A stretch of DNA of 27,108 bases from a virus. The stretch spans positions 1 through 27,108 of IMG/VR virus record IMGVR_UViG_3300025879_000084; one strand, 5' to 3'. This document shows positions 7,316 through 15,399 of this stretch, in pieces. Position 1 is the first letter of the stretch, and every line of letters begins with the position of its first letter. Below the pieces are notes generated by a model. That model was not told the DNA's origin and ran no database searches. It was given only the letters and a program-made list of their open reading frames with translations. A program made the translations under genes and the position numbers.

Positions 7316-9706
7316 ATGGCAAATTTAAATTTAAGAAAGAACTTAACACAAGCGTTAAGTTTCACCCAATTAGATGGTAACTTCGAGTTCTTAGAAGACT
7401 TGAACACATCTTTGGAAACAAGAGTAAGTGCTGAAGAAGCTCTTAGTGCGTCGGTAGATGCATCTTTAGAGACAGTAATTACTGACAATAAAACTACTAG
7501 TGATGCTGCTGAGGCTTCATTAGATACTAGATTAGACAATTTTAGTGCTGATTTCGCTACAGACATCGAATTAAGTGAGGCTGTTTCTGTTGAAACTGCA
7601 AGAGCTATCGCTGCTGAAGGAGTTATCGAAGATAACTTGTCTACTGAATTAGTAGATAGAGCTGCTGCTGACTCAACGTTACAAGGTAACATTGATGGTG
7701 TTTCTACTGACTTAAGTGATTATGAAGCGTCTAATGATGCTGCATTATCAACTGAGGTTGCTGATAGAGCTTCTGCTGATACTCAATTACAAAACAACAT
7801 CGATGGTGTTGCTGGTGACTTAACTCAGGAAATTTCTGATAGAGAAGCTGACGTTGATGCTGAAGAAACTAGAGCTATCGCTGCTGAAGGTTCAATCGCT
7901 TCTGATTTAGCTGATTATGAAACATCTAACGATGCTGCATTATCAACTGAAGTTGCAGACAGAATTGCTGATGTTGATGCTGAGCAATTGAGAGCTGAAA
8001 CAGCTGAAGGAGTTATCGAAGATAACTTATCAACTGAATTAGTAGATAGAGCTTCTGCTGATACAGTGTTAGAAGGTAAAATTGTTACTGAAGAAACTGC
8101 AAGAATATCTGGAGATGCTTCATTGGCAACTAGAATAGATAACCTTAACAATGATTTTGCTACGGATATCGAAGTAAGTGAAGCTGTTTCTGTTGAAACT
8201 GCTAGAGCTATTGCCGCTGAAGGATCAATTGCTTCTGACTTAAGTGATTATGAAACGTCTAACGACGCTGCATTGTCAACTGAATTAGTTGCTAGAGCTT
8301 CTGCTGATACGGTATTACAAGGTAATATTGATGCTGAGGAAACTAGAGCATTAGCTGCTGAAGGTGTTATTGAAGATAACTTATCGACTGAATTAGTAGA
8401 TAGAGCTGCTGCCGATGTTGTATTACAAGGTAACATTGATGCTGAAGAAACTAGAGCTATCGCTGCTGAAGGTTCAATCGCTTCTGACTTATCTGATTAT
8501 GAAACATCTAACGATGCTGCATTGTCTACTGAAGTTGCTGATAGAATCGCTGACGTTGATGCTGAAGAAACTAGAGCATTAGCTGCTGAAGGTGTTATCG
8601 AAGATAACTTATCAACTGAATTAGTTGCTAGAGCTTCTGCTGATGTTGTGTTACAAGGTAACATTGACGCTGAAGAAACAAGAGCACTAGCTGCTGAAGG
8701 AGTTATTGCTGATAACTTATCAACTGAATTAGTGGATAGAGCTGCTGCTGACAACGATTTATCTACTGATATCACTGCTGAAGAGACTGCAAGAATATCT
8801 GGAGATGCTTCATTGACGACTAGAATAGATAACCTTAACAATGATTTCGCTACAGACATCGAAGTAAGTGAAGCTGTTTCTGTTGAAACTGCAAGAGCTA
8901 TCGCTGCTGAAGGAGTTATCGAAGATAACTTGTCTACTGAATTAGTTGTTAGAGCTTCTGCTGATGTTGTATTACAAGATAACATCGACGCTGTTGCTGG
9001 TGACTTATCTGATTATGAAACGTCTAACGACGCTGCATTGTCAACTGAATTAGTTGTTAGAGCTTCTGCTGATGTTGTGTTAAAAGATGACATTAGTGCC
9101 GTTGCTACCGACTTATCTGATTATGAAGCGTCTAACGATGCTGCATTGTCAACTGAATTAGTTGTTAGAGCTTCTGCTGATGTTGTATTACAAGATAACA
9201 TCGACGCTGTTGCTGGTGACTTATCTGATTATGAAACGTCTAACGACGCTGCATTATCAACTGAATTAGTTGCTAGAGCTTCTGCTGATACAGTATTACA
9301 AGGTAACATTGATGACGTAGAGTATTTAGCTGAGAACCCAAGATATATATTCGACGGTAATAAGCTTGATATAACTGGTGCATCATATGTGGTTGTTGGT
9401 TCTGCTGAAGCTATAATGGTCGTTGACGCGCCTGCTGTAACTAACGGGAACATCGACTTTACTGCTGCTACTGCTGGTACTATTAGTACTATAGTTATAG
9501 CTGATTTAGCTGGTGATAGTACTGGATCATCTGAATTTATAGTTAGATTCAACCAACTATTTGGTAACCCTTATGGTACTGCTGAACTAATCCTTCAAGA
9601 AGGTGAGTCTGCTCAAGTATATATGTTATCTACAGGTGTAGGTGTATTATTAGCGGTAAACAAAGCGGTTGCTTATGTTACTGAATACCCAGCTGACGGA
9701 AAATAA
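7316..9706 (+). CDS. 796-aa repetitive tail/capsid fibre protein
   Basis: The N-terminus MANLNLRKNLTQALSFTQLD with NFE following is the phage fibre start pattern (LRxxLxxALSxTxLDxNFE), shared with the collagen-like fibre at 25247. Residues about 40-660 are degenerate repeats of roughly 30 residues built from DNLSTELVDRAAADxxLQGN, AEETRAIAAEG and DLSDYETSNDAALSTE. They are rich in Ala, Asp, Glu and Ser, compatible with a trimeric coiled-coil shaft. The last 130 residues, from about NPRYIFDGNKLDITG, are beta-rich and non-repetitive and likely form the tip or trimerisation domain. A strong rho-independent terminator follows. It probably acts in host recognition or as a long virion whisker. Confidence 0.88.
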   Translation: MANLNLRKNLTQALSFTQLDGNFEFLEDLNTSLETRVSAEEALSASVDASLETVITDNKTTSDAAEASLDTRLDNFSADFATDIELSEAVSVETARAIAAEGVIEDNLSTELVDRAAADSTLQGNIDGVSTDLSDYEASNDAALSTEVADRASADTQLQNNIDGVAGDLTQEISDREADVDAEETRAIAAEGSIASDLADYETSNDAALSTEVADRIADVDAEQLRAETAEGVIEDNLSTELVDRASADTVLEGKIVTEETARISGDASLATRIDNLNNDFATDIEVSEAVSVETARAIAAEGSIASDLSDYETSNDAALSTELVARASADTVLQGNIDAEETRALAAEGVIEDNLSTELVDRAAADVVLQGNIDAEETRAIAAEGSIASDLSDYETSNDAALSTEVADRIADVDAEETRALAAEGVIEDNLSTELVARASADVVLQGNIDAEETRALAAEGVIADNLSTELVDRAAADNDLSTDITAEETARISGDASLTTRIDNLNNDFATDIEVSEAVSVETARAIAAEGVIEDNLSTELVVRASADVVLQDNIDAVAGDLSDYETSNDAALSTELVVRASADVVLKDDISAVATDLSDYEASNDAALSTELVVRASADVVLQDNIDAVAGDLSDYETSNDAALSTELVARASADTVLQGNIDDVEYLAENPRYIFDGNKLDITGASYVVVGSAEAIMVVDAPAVTNGNIDFTAATAGTISTIVIADLAGDSTGSSEFIVRFNQLFGNPYGTAELILQEGESAQVYMLSTGVGVLLAVNKAVAYVTEYPADGK
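7420..9310 (+). repeat. Degenerate in-frame repeats of the fibre shaft
   Basis: Blocks encoding LSDYETSNDAALSTELV and (A/V)RASADxVLQ recur many times. Some copies are nearly identical at the DNA level; for example a block near 8953-9060 recurs near 9180-9290. They are likely substrates for unequal recombination that changes shaft length. Confidence 0.75.
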
Positions 9707-9732
9707 TAGACTAAATAAATAGACTATAATAA

Positions 9733-9761
9733 GGGTGGGAGAAATTCCACCCTTTTTTTTT
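9733..9761 (+). terminator. Rho-independent terminator after the fibre gene
   Basis: GGGTGGGA and TTCCACCC form an 8-bp stem (one G-T pair) closed by a GAAA tetraloop and followed by nine T. It ends transcription 27 bases after the fibre stop. Confidence 0.92.
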
Positions 9762-9817
9762 GTTTAAATTTTACGGAATGATTGTGGTTTGATCGATAGA
9801 TACAGTATTTAATAACA

Positions 9818-11005
9818 CTATTTAAGTGTGTTGGTTTTCCAATCGTAACTCTTACCGTCGATTTCGTTTTTTTCAAATAGATTCTTAAGTAGTAACTCAT
9901 ATTGTTCTATCATAACATGATTATCAATAGTATACCTCTTTATTATTTCTCTATTTCTTTCTGTATAATCTTTATCGGACTTTCTCTTATCTATAACTTC
10001 TAATATTAAGTCACCAGCGTCTTTAATATTAAAATCTTCATAATAATAACCGATATCTTTACATAGGTGTGCATTATGTATTAGTGGTGTACCAAAATAT
10101 ACTGTATCTAAATAAGCGTAATTAAGAGCGTTACCCCATTGATTTGATACTATCATATCAGCATATTTAGATAATAGGTAAACTATATTGTATCTATGAT
10201 CGAATATAATTTTTTTATCTTTGTGTAGTTGAAATGTTTTAACTATGTCAATTAAAGTTTCGTTTTTAATTAATTTAGTTGCATTTGTTATACTAACCTC
10301 TTGTATCGCTTCTGGGTTTATTTTGTAAGCATACTCACAAGAGTGTATTATTGGTAGTAAGTTCTTTAAAACACTTAGATTTGGTTCTATTGAGGCTATT
10401 TTCCATTTGTCGAACTCCTTATCATCAAAAAATGGTGTTAAACCATCTTTAGTTACTTTAGGTGCTAATTCTTCTACGAATTTAGGTGACCATACAAAAG
10501 GTACTGACTTGGCCTCGCAATTATGAGTTATTTCAAAGTATTGTTTGTTATGGAATTCTTGTTGGGGTACCATCCAAACTTCATCAAATAGTTCTGATAT
10601 CACCACCCCGTGATTAGGTTCATCTTTTTTACCAAATCTACCATTAAATAATATATTCTCCATGTGCATAACAAAGGTATTCCCACCTTTATAACCCACC
10701 ACCTTTTTATTACCACCACTTTTAAAGAATTTAATATCTTTTTCTGATGGTACTGTATCTAAAGTTATTAGTACATCTATATTATCTTTAGTATTTTTAT
10801 CCCATCCTAATATATTATAATTCTTAATCCATGAAATCTTATTTAACTCTTCATCTTTAAGTTTTGGGTTTGTATTAATTATATATATTTTGGTTACAGA
10901 TTCTATTCTATCGAACACATCGTATAGCATAAGACAGTTTTGCTTTAACCCATTTGAGAATAGAGATCCTTCTTTTTGAACATTTAATGTTATACCTACA
11001 TTCAT
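9818..11005 (-). CDS. 395-aa DUF2827-like glycosyltransferase
   Basis: The protein opens MNVGITLNVQKEGSLFSNGL then KQNCLMLYD, the N-terminal signature I associate with DUF2827, a GT-B-like family found in phages and in polysaccharide loci. The alternation of strands and helices (TKIYIINTNPK, DVLITLDT, KKVVGYKGG) and a C-terminal part with YADMIVSNQWGNALNYAYLD followed by FGTPLIHN (sugar-nucleotide-side region of GT-B enzymes) support this. It is convergent to the Ser/Thr/Asn-rich fibre gene, and glycosyltransferases next to fibres often modify them or host glycans. The substrate is unknown. It lies downstream of two small genes on the same strand, 12 bases after the nearest. It is of usual length and intact. 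Confidence 0.75.
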   Translation of the reverse strand: MNVGITLNVQKEGSLFSNGLKQNCLMLYDVFDRIESVTKIYIINTNPKLKDEELNKISWIKNYNILGWDKNTKDNIDVLITLDTVPSEKDIKFFKSGGNKKVVGYKGGNTFVMHMENILFNGRFGKKDEPNHGVVISELFDEVWMVPQQEFHNKQYFEITHNCEAKSVPFVWSPKFVEELAPKVTKDGLTPFFDDKEFDKWKIASIEPNLSVLKNLLPIIHSCEYAYKINPEAIQEVSITNATKLIKNETLIDIVKTFQLHKDKKIIFDHRYNIVYLLSKYADMIVSNQWGNALNYAYLDTVYFGTPLIHNAHLCKDIGYYYEDFNIKDAGDLILEVIDKRKSDKDYTERNREIIKRYTIDNHVMIEQYELLLKNLFEKNEIDGKSYDWKTNTLK

Positions 11006-11017
11006 TACTTTAAAATA

Positions 11018-11272
11018 TTAATAGTCGTTATCGGAACCGTAAGAGTCCTCGTCGTTATTGTCTAAAAATTCTGAGTAGTAACCACTTTCTAAGTCGGATA
11101 ATATTGTATCTATTTCATATAGAGCGCCACTAATTTTACCTAATATAGATTCTGTTACATCATATTTAAATTGATCTGGTGGTATCTCCTCTAAATTTGA
11201 AATGTATTCGTGTAATATATTTTCTAGTTCTACCTGTAAGTCTTTAAGGAACTCTGAAGCGTTTAAATTCAT
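11018..11272 (-). CDS. 84-aa acidic protein, unknown
   Basis: A small acidic, mostly helical protein (MNLNASEFLKDLQVELENIL..) ends in an Asp/Ser/Tyr-rich tail. No family is recognised. It is 12 bases upstream of the glycosyltransferase, probably co-transcribed. A GATATATTTATC sequence, a variant of the late-type element, lies about 15 bases upstream of ATG 11272. The short acidic form and late-type promoter would suit a virion or assembly accessory protein, but this is only positional. Confidence 0.65.
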   Translation of the reverse strand: MNLNASEFLKDLQVELENILHEYISNLEEIPPDQFKYDVTESILGKISGALYEIDTILSDLESGYYSEFLDNNDEDSYGSDNDY

Positions 11273-11308
11273 GTTGTTTTGTTTTTAGATAAATATATCA
11301 TCAAAGCC

Positions 11309-11497
11309 TTAACTACATGATTTTTCTATAATACTATCAATTAATTTAAATTCAGATTTAAGGTATAGTTCGTATATTAAATTAGAGGTGCTATCACTAA
11401 ATATGTAAACATTTGAATTTCGATTAAATACCCTTTTTAAATCATCTTTATTATCTATGATGTTTTTTAGTCCTATATATGTTTTATTAAATCCCAT
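11309..11497 (-). CDS. 62-aa small protein, unknown, apparently leaderless
   Basis: The product MGFNKTYIGLKNIIDNKDDL.. is a small mixed-charge protein with no recognised family. Coding status is supported by its promoter: on the minus strand TAGTTTTG, a match to the Bacteroidetes -7 box TAnnTTTG, ends exactly 4 bases before the ATG. The same spacing occurs at the helicase, the 184-aa gene and the 118-aa ParB-like gene. This suggests a leaderless early transcript made by host RNA polymerase. It lies between the endolysin and the 84-aa gene. Confidence 0.6.
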   Translation of the reverse strand: MGFNKTYIGLKNIIDNKDDLKRVFNRNSNVYIFSDSTSNLIYELYLKSEFKLIDSIIEKSCS

Positions 11498-11501
11498 ATA
11501 A

Positions 11502-11509
11502 CAAAACTA
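11502..11509 (-). promoter_or_regulatory. TAnnTTTG -7 box (TAGTTTTG) 4 nt before ATG 11497
   Basis: It matches the Bacteroidetes -7 consensus. The expected -33 TTTG is only approximate (TTAG, 20 bases upstream). Confidence 0.45.
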
Positions 11510-11548
11510 ATAAAAATAGATGTAATATTCTAACTTATGATAAATAAT

Positions 11549-12430
11549 TTACAGACTAACTAACATATCTAATAACTCCTGCTGTGGGAACATATCAAAT
11601 TTACCTTTATTCGTGTTAGTGTGTGTTAAAAGACCTTTAACTTTACCATAATACGCATCTGAATTAAATTCGAATGCGTCTGCACCCTTTTCTTTAACCC
11701 ATTTAGGTAACCCTTCTCTAATATCTATACCGTCTCTTTCACCAATCCATAAAACCCATAACCTAATACCTTCTATTTGATCATCCGAATATTTATGCCA
11801 TTGTTTATACCCTTTAAATGGTTTTGCCAGGGTAACAATCTGTGATTCGTGAGCTCTAGTACCAACATATGTCTTACCGTCTTTGAGGTAACCAAAATTA
11901 TTAACCTCTAAACCGACTGAATTTACATGCATGTGTTGAGAACCGTTTTTACCTAAGTGCCAACCGTAATTACCTTCAGGGAATGCTTGGACCATAACAC
12001 CGTCATAATCAGAATTACCATCAGTAATCTTCTGACCACCTAAAACAAATTCGGTACCTATAGCACCTCTCTTGTCTCTACCCCAATTATCAATGGTTTT
12101 ATAAGGGTTATTCCATCCAGCTGTATGGTGTAGGAATACATATTCTGCGTTTATTGGACCTTCTTTGTATTCTCCCTCTGGTAAGAAGTGTCGGTTGACT
12201 ATTAACCCGTTAGGGGTAGTGTATACTGTTTCTTGGTTGTCAGTTGTAGCGAAACCCATTGCGTACATGGTTATTGGCCCCACAATACCATCTGTAAGTA
12301 ACCCATTTTTATGTTGCCACTCTTCTACAGCTTTGTGCGTTACTTTCCCGAATACACCATCACTTTTTATGTCTAAGAATTCTTGCAACTCTTTAACCTC
12401 TTGACCTCTAGAACCTATTTTTAATACCAT
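11549..12430 (-). CDS. Endolysin: peptidoglycan-binding domain plus N-acetylmuramoyl-L-alanine amidase
   Basis: Residues 1-60 are a PG_binding_1 domain (IGSRGQEVKELQEFL, DGVFGKVTHKAVEEWQ, NGLLTDGIVGPITMYAM). Residues about 75-285 are an Amidase_2 (T7 lysozyme/PGRP fold) domain: zinc ligand in YVFLHHTAG (H101/H102), E175 in VGLEVNNFG, and a C-terminal H270 in LLTHTNTNKGKFDMFP with D279 as probable further ligand. It cleaves the amide bond between N-acetylmuramic acid and the stem peptide, for lysis or cell-wall entry. No signal peptide or membrane helix is visible, so a holin or other export is required and is not found here. The modular order is usual for phages of diderm hosts. It is 2 bases downstream of the 54-aa gene. 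Confidence 0.93.
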   Translation of the reverse strand: MVLKIGSRGQEVKELQEFLDIKSDGVFGKVTHKAVEEWQHKNGLLTDGIVGPITMYAMGFATTDNQETVYTTPNGLIVNRHFLPEGEYKEGPINAEYVFLHHTAGWNNPYKTIDNWGRDKRGAIGTEFVLGGQKITDGNSDYDGVMVQAFPEGNYGWHLGKNGSQHMHVNSVGLEVNNFGYLKDGKTYVGTRAHESQIVTLAKPFKGYKQWHKYSDDQIEGIRLWVLWIGERDGIDIREGLPKWVKEKGADAFEFNSDAYYGKVKGLLTHTNTNKGKFDMFPQQELLDMLVSL

Positions 12431-12432
12431 AA

Positions 12433-12597
12433 TTATTTTTTAATATTTTTTTCTACAGAGAATATCTTAAGAAAATCCTTTAAAGGTAATCTCTTTATTT
12501 TAGCGAAGTATTTAGCGGCTTCTAATCTACTATCATTAATATTAACCACACCGATAGCTTCTTTCTTTTCGTCTGATTTGTTGTAAAAATACGTCAT
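12433..12597 (-). CDS. 54-aa small protein upstream of the endolysin, unknown
   Basis: This is a complete small frame with ATG at 12597 and TAA at 12433-12435, ending 2 bases before the endolysin start. The protein begins MTYFYNKSDEKKEAIGVVNI and ends FLKIFSVEKNIKK, with SRLEAAKYFAKIKRLPLKDF in between. It is basic and amphipathic, and has no transmembrane helix, so it is not an obvious holin. Codon use (AGA, TTA, AAA) matches its neighbours, and it fills an otherwise empty 240-base gap, which supports it being real. The tight spacing suggests translation coupled to the endolysin. No family is recognised. Confidence 0.65.
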   Translation of the reverse strand: MTYFYNKSDEKKEAIGVVNINDSRLEAAKYFAKIKRLPLKDFLKIFSVEKNIKK

Positions 12598-12643
12598 AAC
12601 ACACTCTTTATTATATATATTAAACTTTTATTTAAAAGGTTTA

Positions 12644-12651
12644 TATTTATA
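12644..12651 (+). promoter_or_regulatory. TATTTATA late-type promoter element before 12672 gene
   Basis: GGTTTATATTTATATAG ends about 20 bases before ATG 12672, in the divergent gap with the 54-aa gene. Confidence 0.38.
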
Positions 12652-12671
12652 TAGAAATACAAGACATTATT

Positions 12672-13307
12672 ATGGAGATTAACGAAGTTTTTAACCCAAA
12701 TATGGAGGAATCCATTAAGAATAAAATAAACGAATTAAAGGATATACAAATCAAATTGGATGAAGCTCTAGCTTTATACAAAGAGTCTGTATCTGAATTG
12801 GAGGCTACTAAAAGCGAATTAGTACCAGAGGTTATGGCTATGTTTGATGGTCAGGTTGATCCAGGTAAAAAACTTAAGGTTGAATTAGATGGTTTGTTAG
12901 TTGAGATTACTCAGCAATCAGAAAGACTTACCACTTCTTATAAACAGGCGTTTGATACAGCTTTGACTAAAGTAAATGAAAATACCAAAAAAGTACTGAA
13001 CCAAATTTTAGAGGAGTCTAAAGTTGCTGGTAAAGTTAAGGGTAAACTTACTATAGACGGTTCTAAGGTATATGAAGGAGCGATTACTAATTGGTTTGGT
13101 TCTGTAAAGGATTGGCTTAAAAGAGCTTATGATAAGCTAACTGGCTTCTCTAATAAAGCTAGTGAAGGTATCGATGAGATCGAAGAAATGATTAAACAAA
13201 TGGAGGATGAAAAAGATGGTGAAATGGCTATGAAGAACTATGATGATATAGAGTCTGGGGCTGTTTATGAATCCATTAATAGAATGAAAACCATTATTAA
13301 TTCATAA
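12672..13307 (+). CDS. 211-aa coiled-coil protein with C-terminal leader-like tail
   Basis: The N-terminal 75 residues are heptad-like helices (IKNKINELKDIQIKLDEALA), then a central helical domain with TSYKQAFDTALTKV, and a motif WFGSVKDWLKRAYDKLTGF around 137-155. The last 13 residues, YESINRMKTIINS, resemble the I-x-R-I-K-x-[MI]-[MI] core of the leader found at the N-terminus of other proteins here, but placed at the C-terminus. It is a stand-alone gene between its own late-type element and a strong bidirectional terminator. It is probably a scaffold-like or internal virion component; no enzyme motif is seen. Confidence 0.78.
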   Translation: MEINEVFNPNMEESIKNKINELKDIQIKLDEALALYKESVSELEATKSELVPEVMAMFDGQVDPGKKLKVELDGLLVEITQQSERLTTSYKQAFDTALTKVNENTKKVLNQILEESKVAGKVKGKLTIDGSKVYEGAITNWFGSVKDWLKRAYDKLTGFSNKASEGIDEIEEMIKQMEDEKDGEMAMKNYDDIESGAVYESINRMKTIINS

Positions 13308-13326
13308 AATAAAAATTAAACAACGA

Positions 13327-13356
13327 AAAAACCACCATTAAATAATGGTGGTTTTT
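13327..13356. terminator. Bidirectional terminator between convergent genes
   Basis: An almost perfect inverted repeat (AAAAACCACCATTA and TAATGGTGGTTTTT) is flanked by T-rich sequence on the plus side and A-rich sequence on the other, so it can end both the 211-aa gene and the helicase transcript. It occupies the 53-base gap between their stops. Confidence 0.88.
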
Positions 13357-13360
13357 CTTT

Positions 13361-14764
13361 TTATACATCATCGTATATCATAAAATACAATTCCTCTTTA
13401 GGTCTTGTGACGGCAACGTAGTGTACGTTCCTACTCTCCTCAATAAGTAATCCATCATTGGTTATAAATGAGTATTCGTCTAAATCATGAGTCATACTAC
13501 CGTGCTCTAGTAACATTTCTGGATCTGACGAGTTTACTACAACACATCTAGGGAATTCACGACCCTTGCTTTTATGTATTGAGGTTATAAAGACTTCGGA
13601 GTCTTTATTAGATTCTATGAATTCTAGTAACTGATTTACATCTTTACCGTAATAGGGTAGGATGTCTCTTATTTTCTTTTTAATAGAATCAGTCATATCA
13701 CCTTTGGTTATTCTGTCTATATCGGTTTTAGTTAGATAGTTGAAGTATTTTAGGGGTAACTTTTTCTTAAAACATCTCTTTTCTATATCTTTTATGACCT
13801 TGTTGGTTCTAGCTAGTACTGTTAATGGTTTGCCGTCACCCATCATACTGAATAACTTAGTTTTGTTTATAAACTTATCATCAACAAACCCATCATTTTT
13901 AGATTCTGGTATAGCTTCTAATGAACTATACTTATTAGCATTCTCCACTATTTTTTTATGTGACCTAAAGTTCTTGGTTAGGGTTAACTCTACAACAGTT
14001 TTCTTTTCTTTAAGTAATGACTCTATCTTACTACAATTAGCTCCAGAGAAGCCGTATATCGATTGGTTTTTATCCCCTATTATATAGTATTGTTTAGCGT
14101 TTATAGCTAATAATATCTTCATTTGTAAAGTTGAGGTGTCTTGGTACTCATCAATAAATATGTAGTCGTACATACCATTAAAGAAACCTTTGTGGTTTGG
14201 GTCTTTAGATAATTTTTCGGTATCAATTAACATATCAGAAAAGTCCCTACTATTAGTAGCTTTCAAGAAAGCTGTGTAATATTCGTAGAAATTTGGTTTA
14301 GGGGACTTAACACCATCGTAAAATTGTAATTTATATGATGAGAAACTTGATGATATACTACTACCGTCCTCATAAAACCTCTCTAGGTTACCGTAATATT
14401 GTTCTCTTACTGATTTTGGTTCTTTAAAAGATGGTTTCATATTATCTCTATACCACGAAATAAAATCATAAAAAGTTACGATAGGTTTGAATTTACCTAA
14501 CTTACCTAACACACTGCTGGTAAAACTATGTATAGTGGTTATCTTAACCTGACCATCTATTCTATTCCTTAATTCATTAACGGCATCGTTTGTGAATGAA
14601 AAGAATATAATTCTTGATGGATCAACACCATTTTCTAACAAATGGTTTAACCTACCTACAGTAGAGTGTGTCTTTCCGCTACCAGCAGTTGCTGATAATA
14701 TAACCGATTCTGGTCCACCGAACTCTATAAAGTTCAATTGTTCTTTAGTGTATTTATTTTCCAT
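13361..14764 (-). CDS. UvrD/Rep-like SF1A DNA helicase
   Basis: The full helicase motif set is present in 467 residues: Q-motif region (YTKEQLNFIE), motif I ATAGSGKTHST (GSGKT 28-32), motif Ia FFSFTNDAVNELRNR, Walker B IFIDEYQDT (D205-E206-x-Q208-D209), motif III IIGDKNQSIYGFSGA, motif IV LTKNFRSHKKI, motif V FITSIHKSKGREF, and motif VI VHYVAVTRPKEEL (R454). UvrD-type helicases unwind duplex DNA 3' to 5' in repair, replication restart or recombination. It is shorter than host UvrD (about 700 aa), so the 1B/2B insertions are reduced. The gene is read divergently from the 184-aa gene, from a host-type promoter whose -7 box lies 4 bases before the ATG. It is probably an early gene. Confidence 0.93.
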   Translation of the reverse strand: MENKYTKEQLNFIEFGGPESVILSATAGSGKTHSTVGRLNHLLENGVDPSRIIFFSFTNDAVNELRNRIDGQVKITTIHSFTSSVLGKLGKFKPIVTFYDFISWYRDNMKPSFKEPKSVREQYYGNLERFYEDGSSISSSFSSYKLQFYDGVKSPKPNFYEYYTAFLKATNSRDFSDMLIDTEKLSKDPNHKGFFNGMYDYIFIDEYQDTSTLQMKILLAINAKQYYIIGDKNQSIYGFSGANCSKIESLLKEKKTVVELTLTKNFRSHKKIVENANKYSSLEAIPESKNDGFVDDKFINKTKLFSMMGDGKPLTVLARTNKVIKDIEKRCFKKKLPLKYFNYLTKTDIDRITKGDMTDSIKKKIRDILPYYGKDVNQLLEFIESNKDSEVFITSIHKSKGREFPRCVVVNSSDPEMLLEHGSMTHDLDEYSFITNDGLLIEESRNVHYVAVTRPKEELYFMIYDDV

Positions 14765-14768
14765 GGGA

Positions 14769-14800
14769 CAAACTTAAATAATTATTTGTTTTAAAACAAA
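14769..14800 (-). promoter_or_regulatory. Bacteroidetes-type promoter of the helicase gene
   Basis: The minus strand reads TTTG (14800-14797), 20 bases, then TAAGTTTG (14776-14769), then TCCC and ATG. This fits the -33 TTTG / -7 TAnnTTTG consensus. The start codon would fall at about +1, so the mRNA is probably leaderless. Confidence 0.75.
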
Positions 14801-14816
14801 CTTTTTTCTACTTTTG
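14785..14816 (+). promoter_or_regulatory. Bacteroidetes-type promoter of the 184-aa gene
   Basis: TTTG (14785-14788), 20 bases, TACTTTTG (14809-14816), then TCCT and ATG 14821. Its -33 box and that of the helicase promoter form the two ends of a perfect 16-base palindrome (TTTGTTTTAAAACAAA, 14785-14800). Confidence 0.75.
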
Positions 14817-14820
14817 TCCT

Positions 14821-15375
14821 ATGAGTATATTAAAATTCGATGAAGTTTTCGGTGAGCAAGAACATAATTTCAAAAAAGTGGTCTTGGGTGATAAGGACGT
14901 GCATAACTGTGTCTCCTATATAAAGAAATTGATATTCAAAGATTTGGGGGTTCATGAATTGGTGTCGGATAAGGATAAATATAGAAAGATATTCAATTTG
15001 GTTTGTGAAATAACCGCAATATCTAAAGCAATAGATTTCCCTATTATTAACTATGATGATATGGAAACCCCAGTTATTGATCAATTTAGAAGGTATAGTG
15101 GTAGGTGGGTTGATGTTATCGGATTTAACATGGGTGAGTTCCCTATCTTCTATTACCCTATTTACAGTAAATCTTTTTTTATATGTAGAGTTACCGATAC
15201 CGAGTACATTGTTTGTGGTTACGCTGCACAGAGTGTCGTGAATAGTTACAGCCATAAATCATTGGTTATAAACAGTAGTATACGTCAGCATACTAATATG
15301 AGTGCTTTCTATGGTTTTGAGTACTTAAGTAAGTTACCGAATAATATTTACGAGTTCCAGAATTTAATGAAATAA
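14821..15375 (+). CDS. 184-aa protein of unknown function, probable early gene
   Basis: The protein (MSILKFDEVFGEQEHNFKKV..) is globular, with mixed alpha/beta content, an aromatic middle part (PIFYYPIYSKSFFICRV) and a C-terminal YEFQNLMK. No family, signal peptide or membrane helix is recognised. The plus strand is chosen over a 141-codon antisense frame (14830-15255), because this one has an exact host-type promoter 4 bases before its ATG and spans the whole interval. Its pairing with the helicase on a shared divergent promoter suggests expression early in infection, perhaps in DNA metabolism or host takeover. Confidence 0.78.
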   Translation: MSILKFDEVFGEQEHNFKKVVLGDKDVHNCVSYIKKLIFKDLGVHELVSDKDKYRKIFNLVCEITAISKAIDFPIINYDDMETPVIDQFRRYSGRWVDVIGFNMGEFPIFYYPIYSKSFFICRVTDTEYIVCGYAAQSVVNSYSHKSLVINSSIRQHTNMSAFYGFEYLSKLPNNIYEFQNLMK

Positions 15376-15380
15376 GAGTA

Positions 15381-15388
15381 TATTTATA
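15381..15388 (+). promoter_or_regulatory. TATTTATA late-type promoter element before 15400 gene
   Basis: GAGTATATTTATAAAT ends 11 bases before ATG 15400, in the 24-base gap after the 184-aa gene. This would switch the class of expression from host-type to late-type between the two adjacent genes. Confidence 0.4.
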
Positions 15389-15399
15389 AATAAAACATT

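Noticed and set aside
7915-9552. Several Ser/Ala-rich minus-strand frames within the fibre gene
   Set aside because: They repeat with the fibre repeats, have no starts with context and mirror the plus-strand codons.
9814-9830. Weak hairpin (ACACT/AGTGT) at the end of the glycosyltransferase gene
   Set aside because: A five-base stem overlapping the stop codon without a clear T-run on the minus strand is not enough to call a terminator.
14830-15255. 141-codon minus-strand frame under the 184-aa gene
   Set aside because: The plus frame is longer, has an exact host-type promoter 4 bases before its ATG and fills the interval; the antisense frame has no promoter or spacing support.
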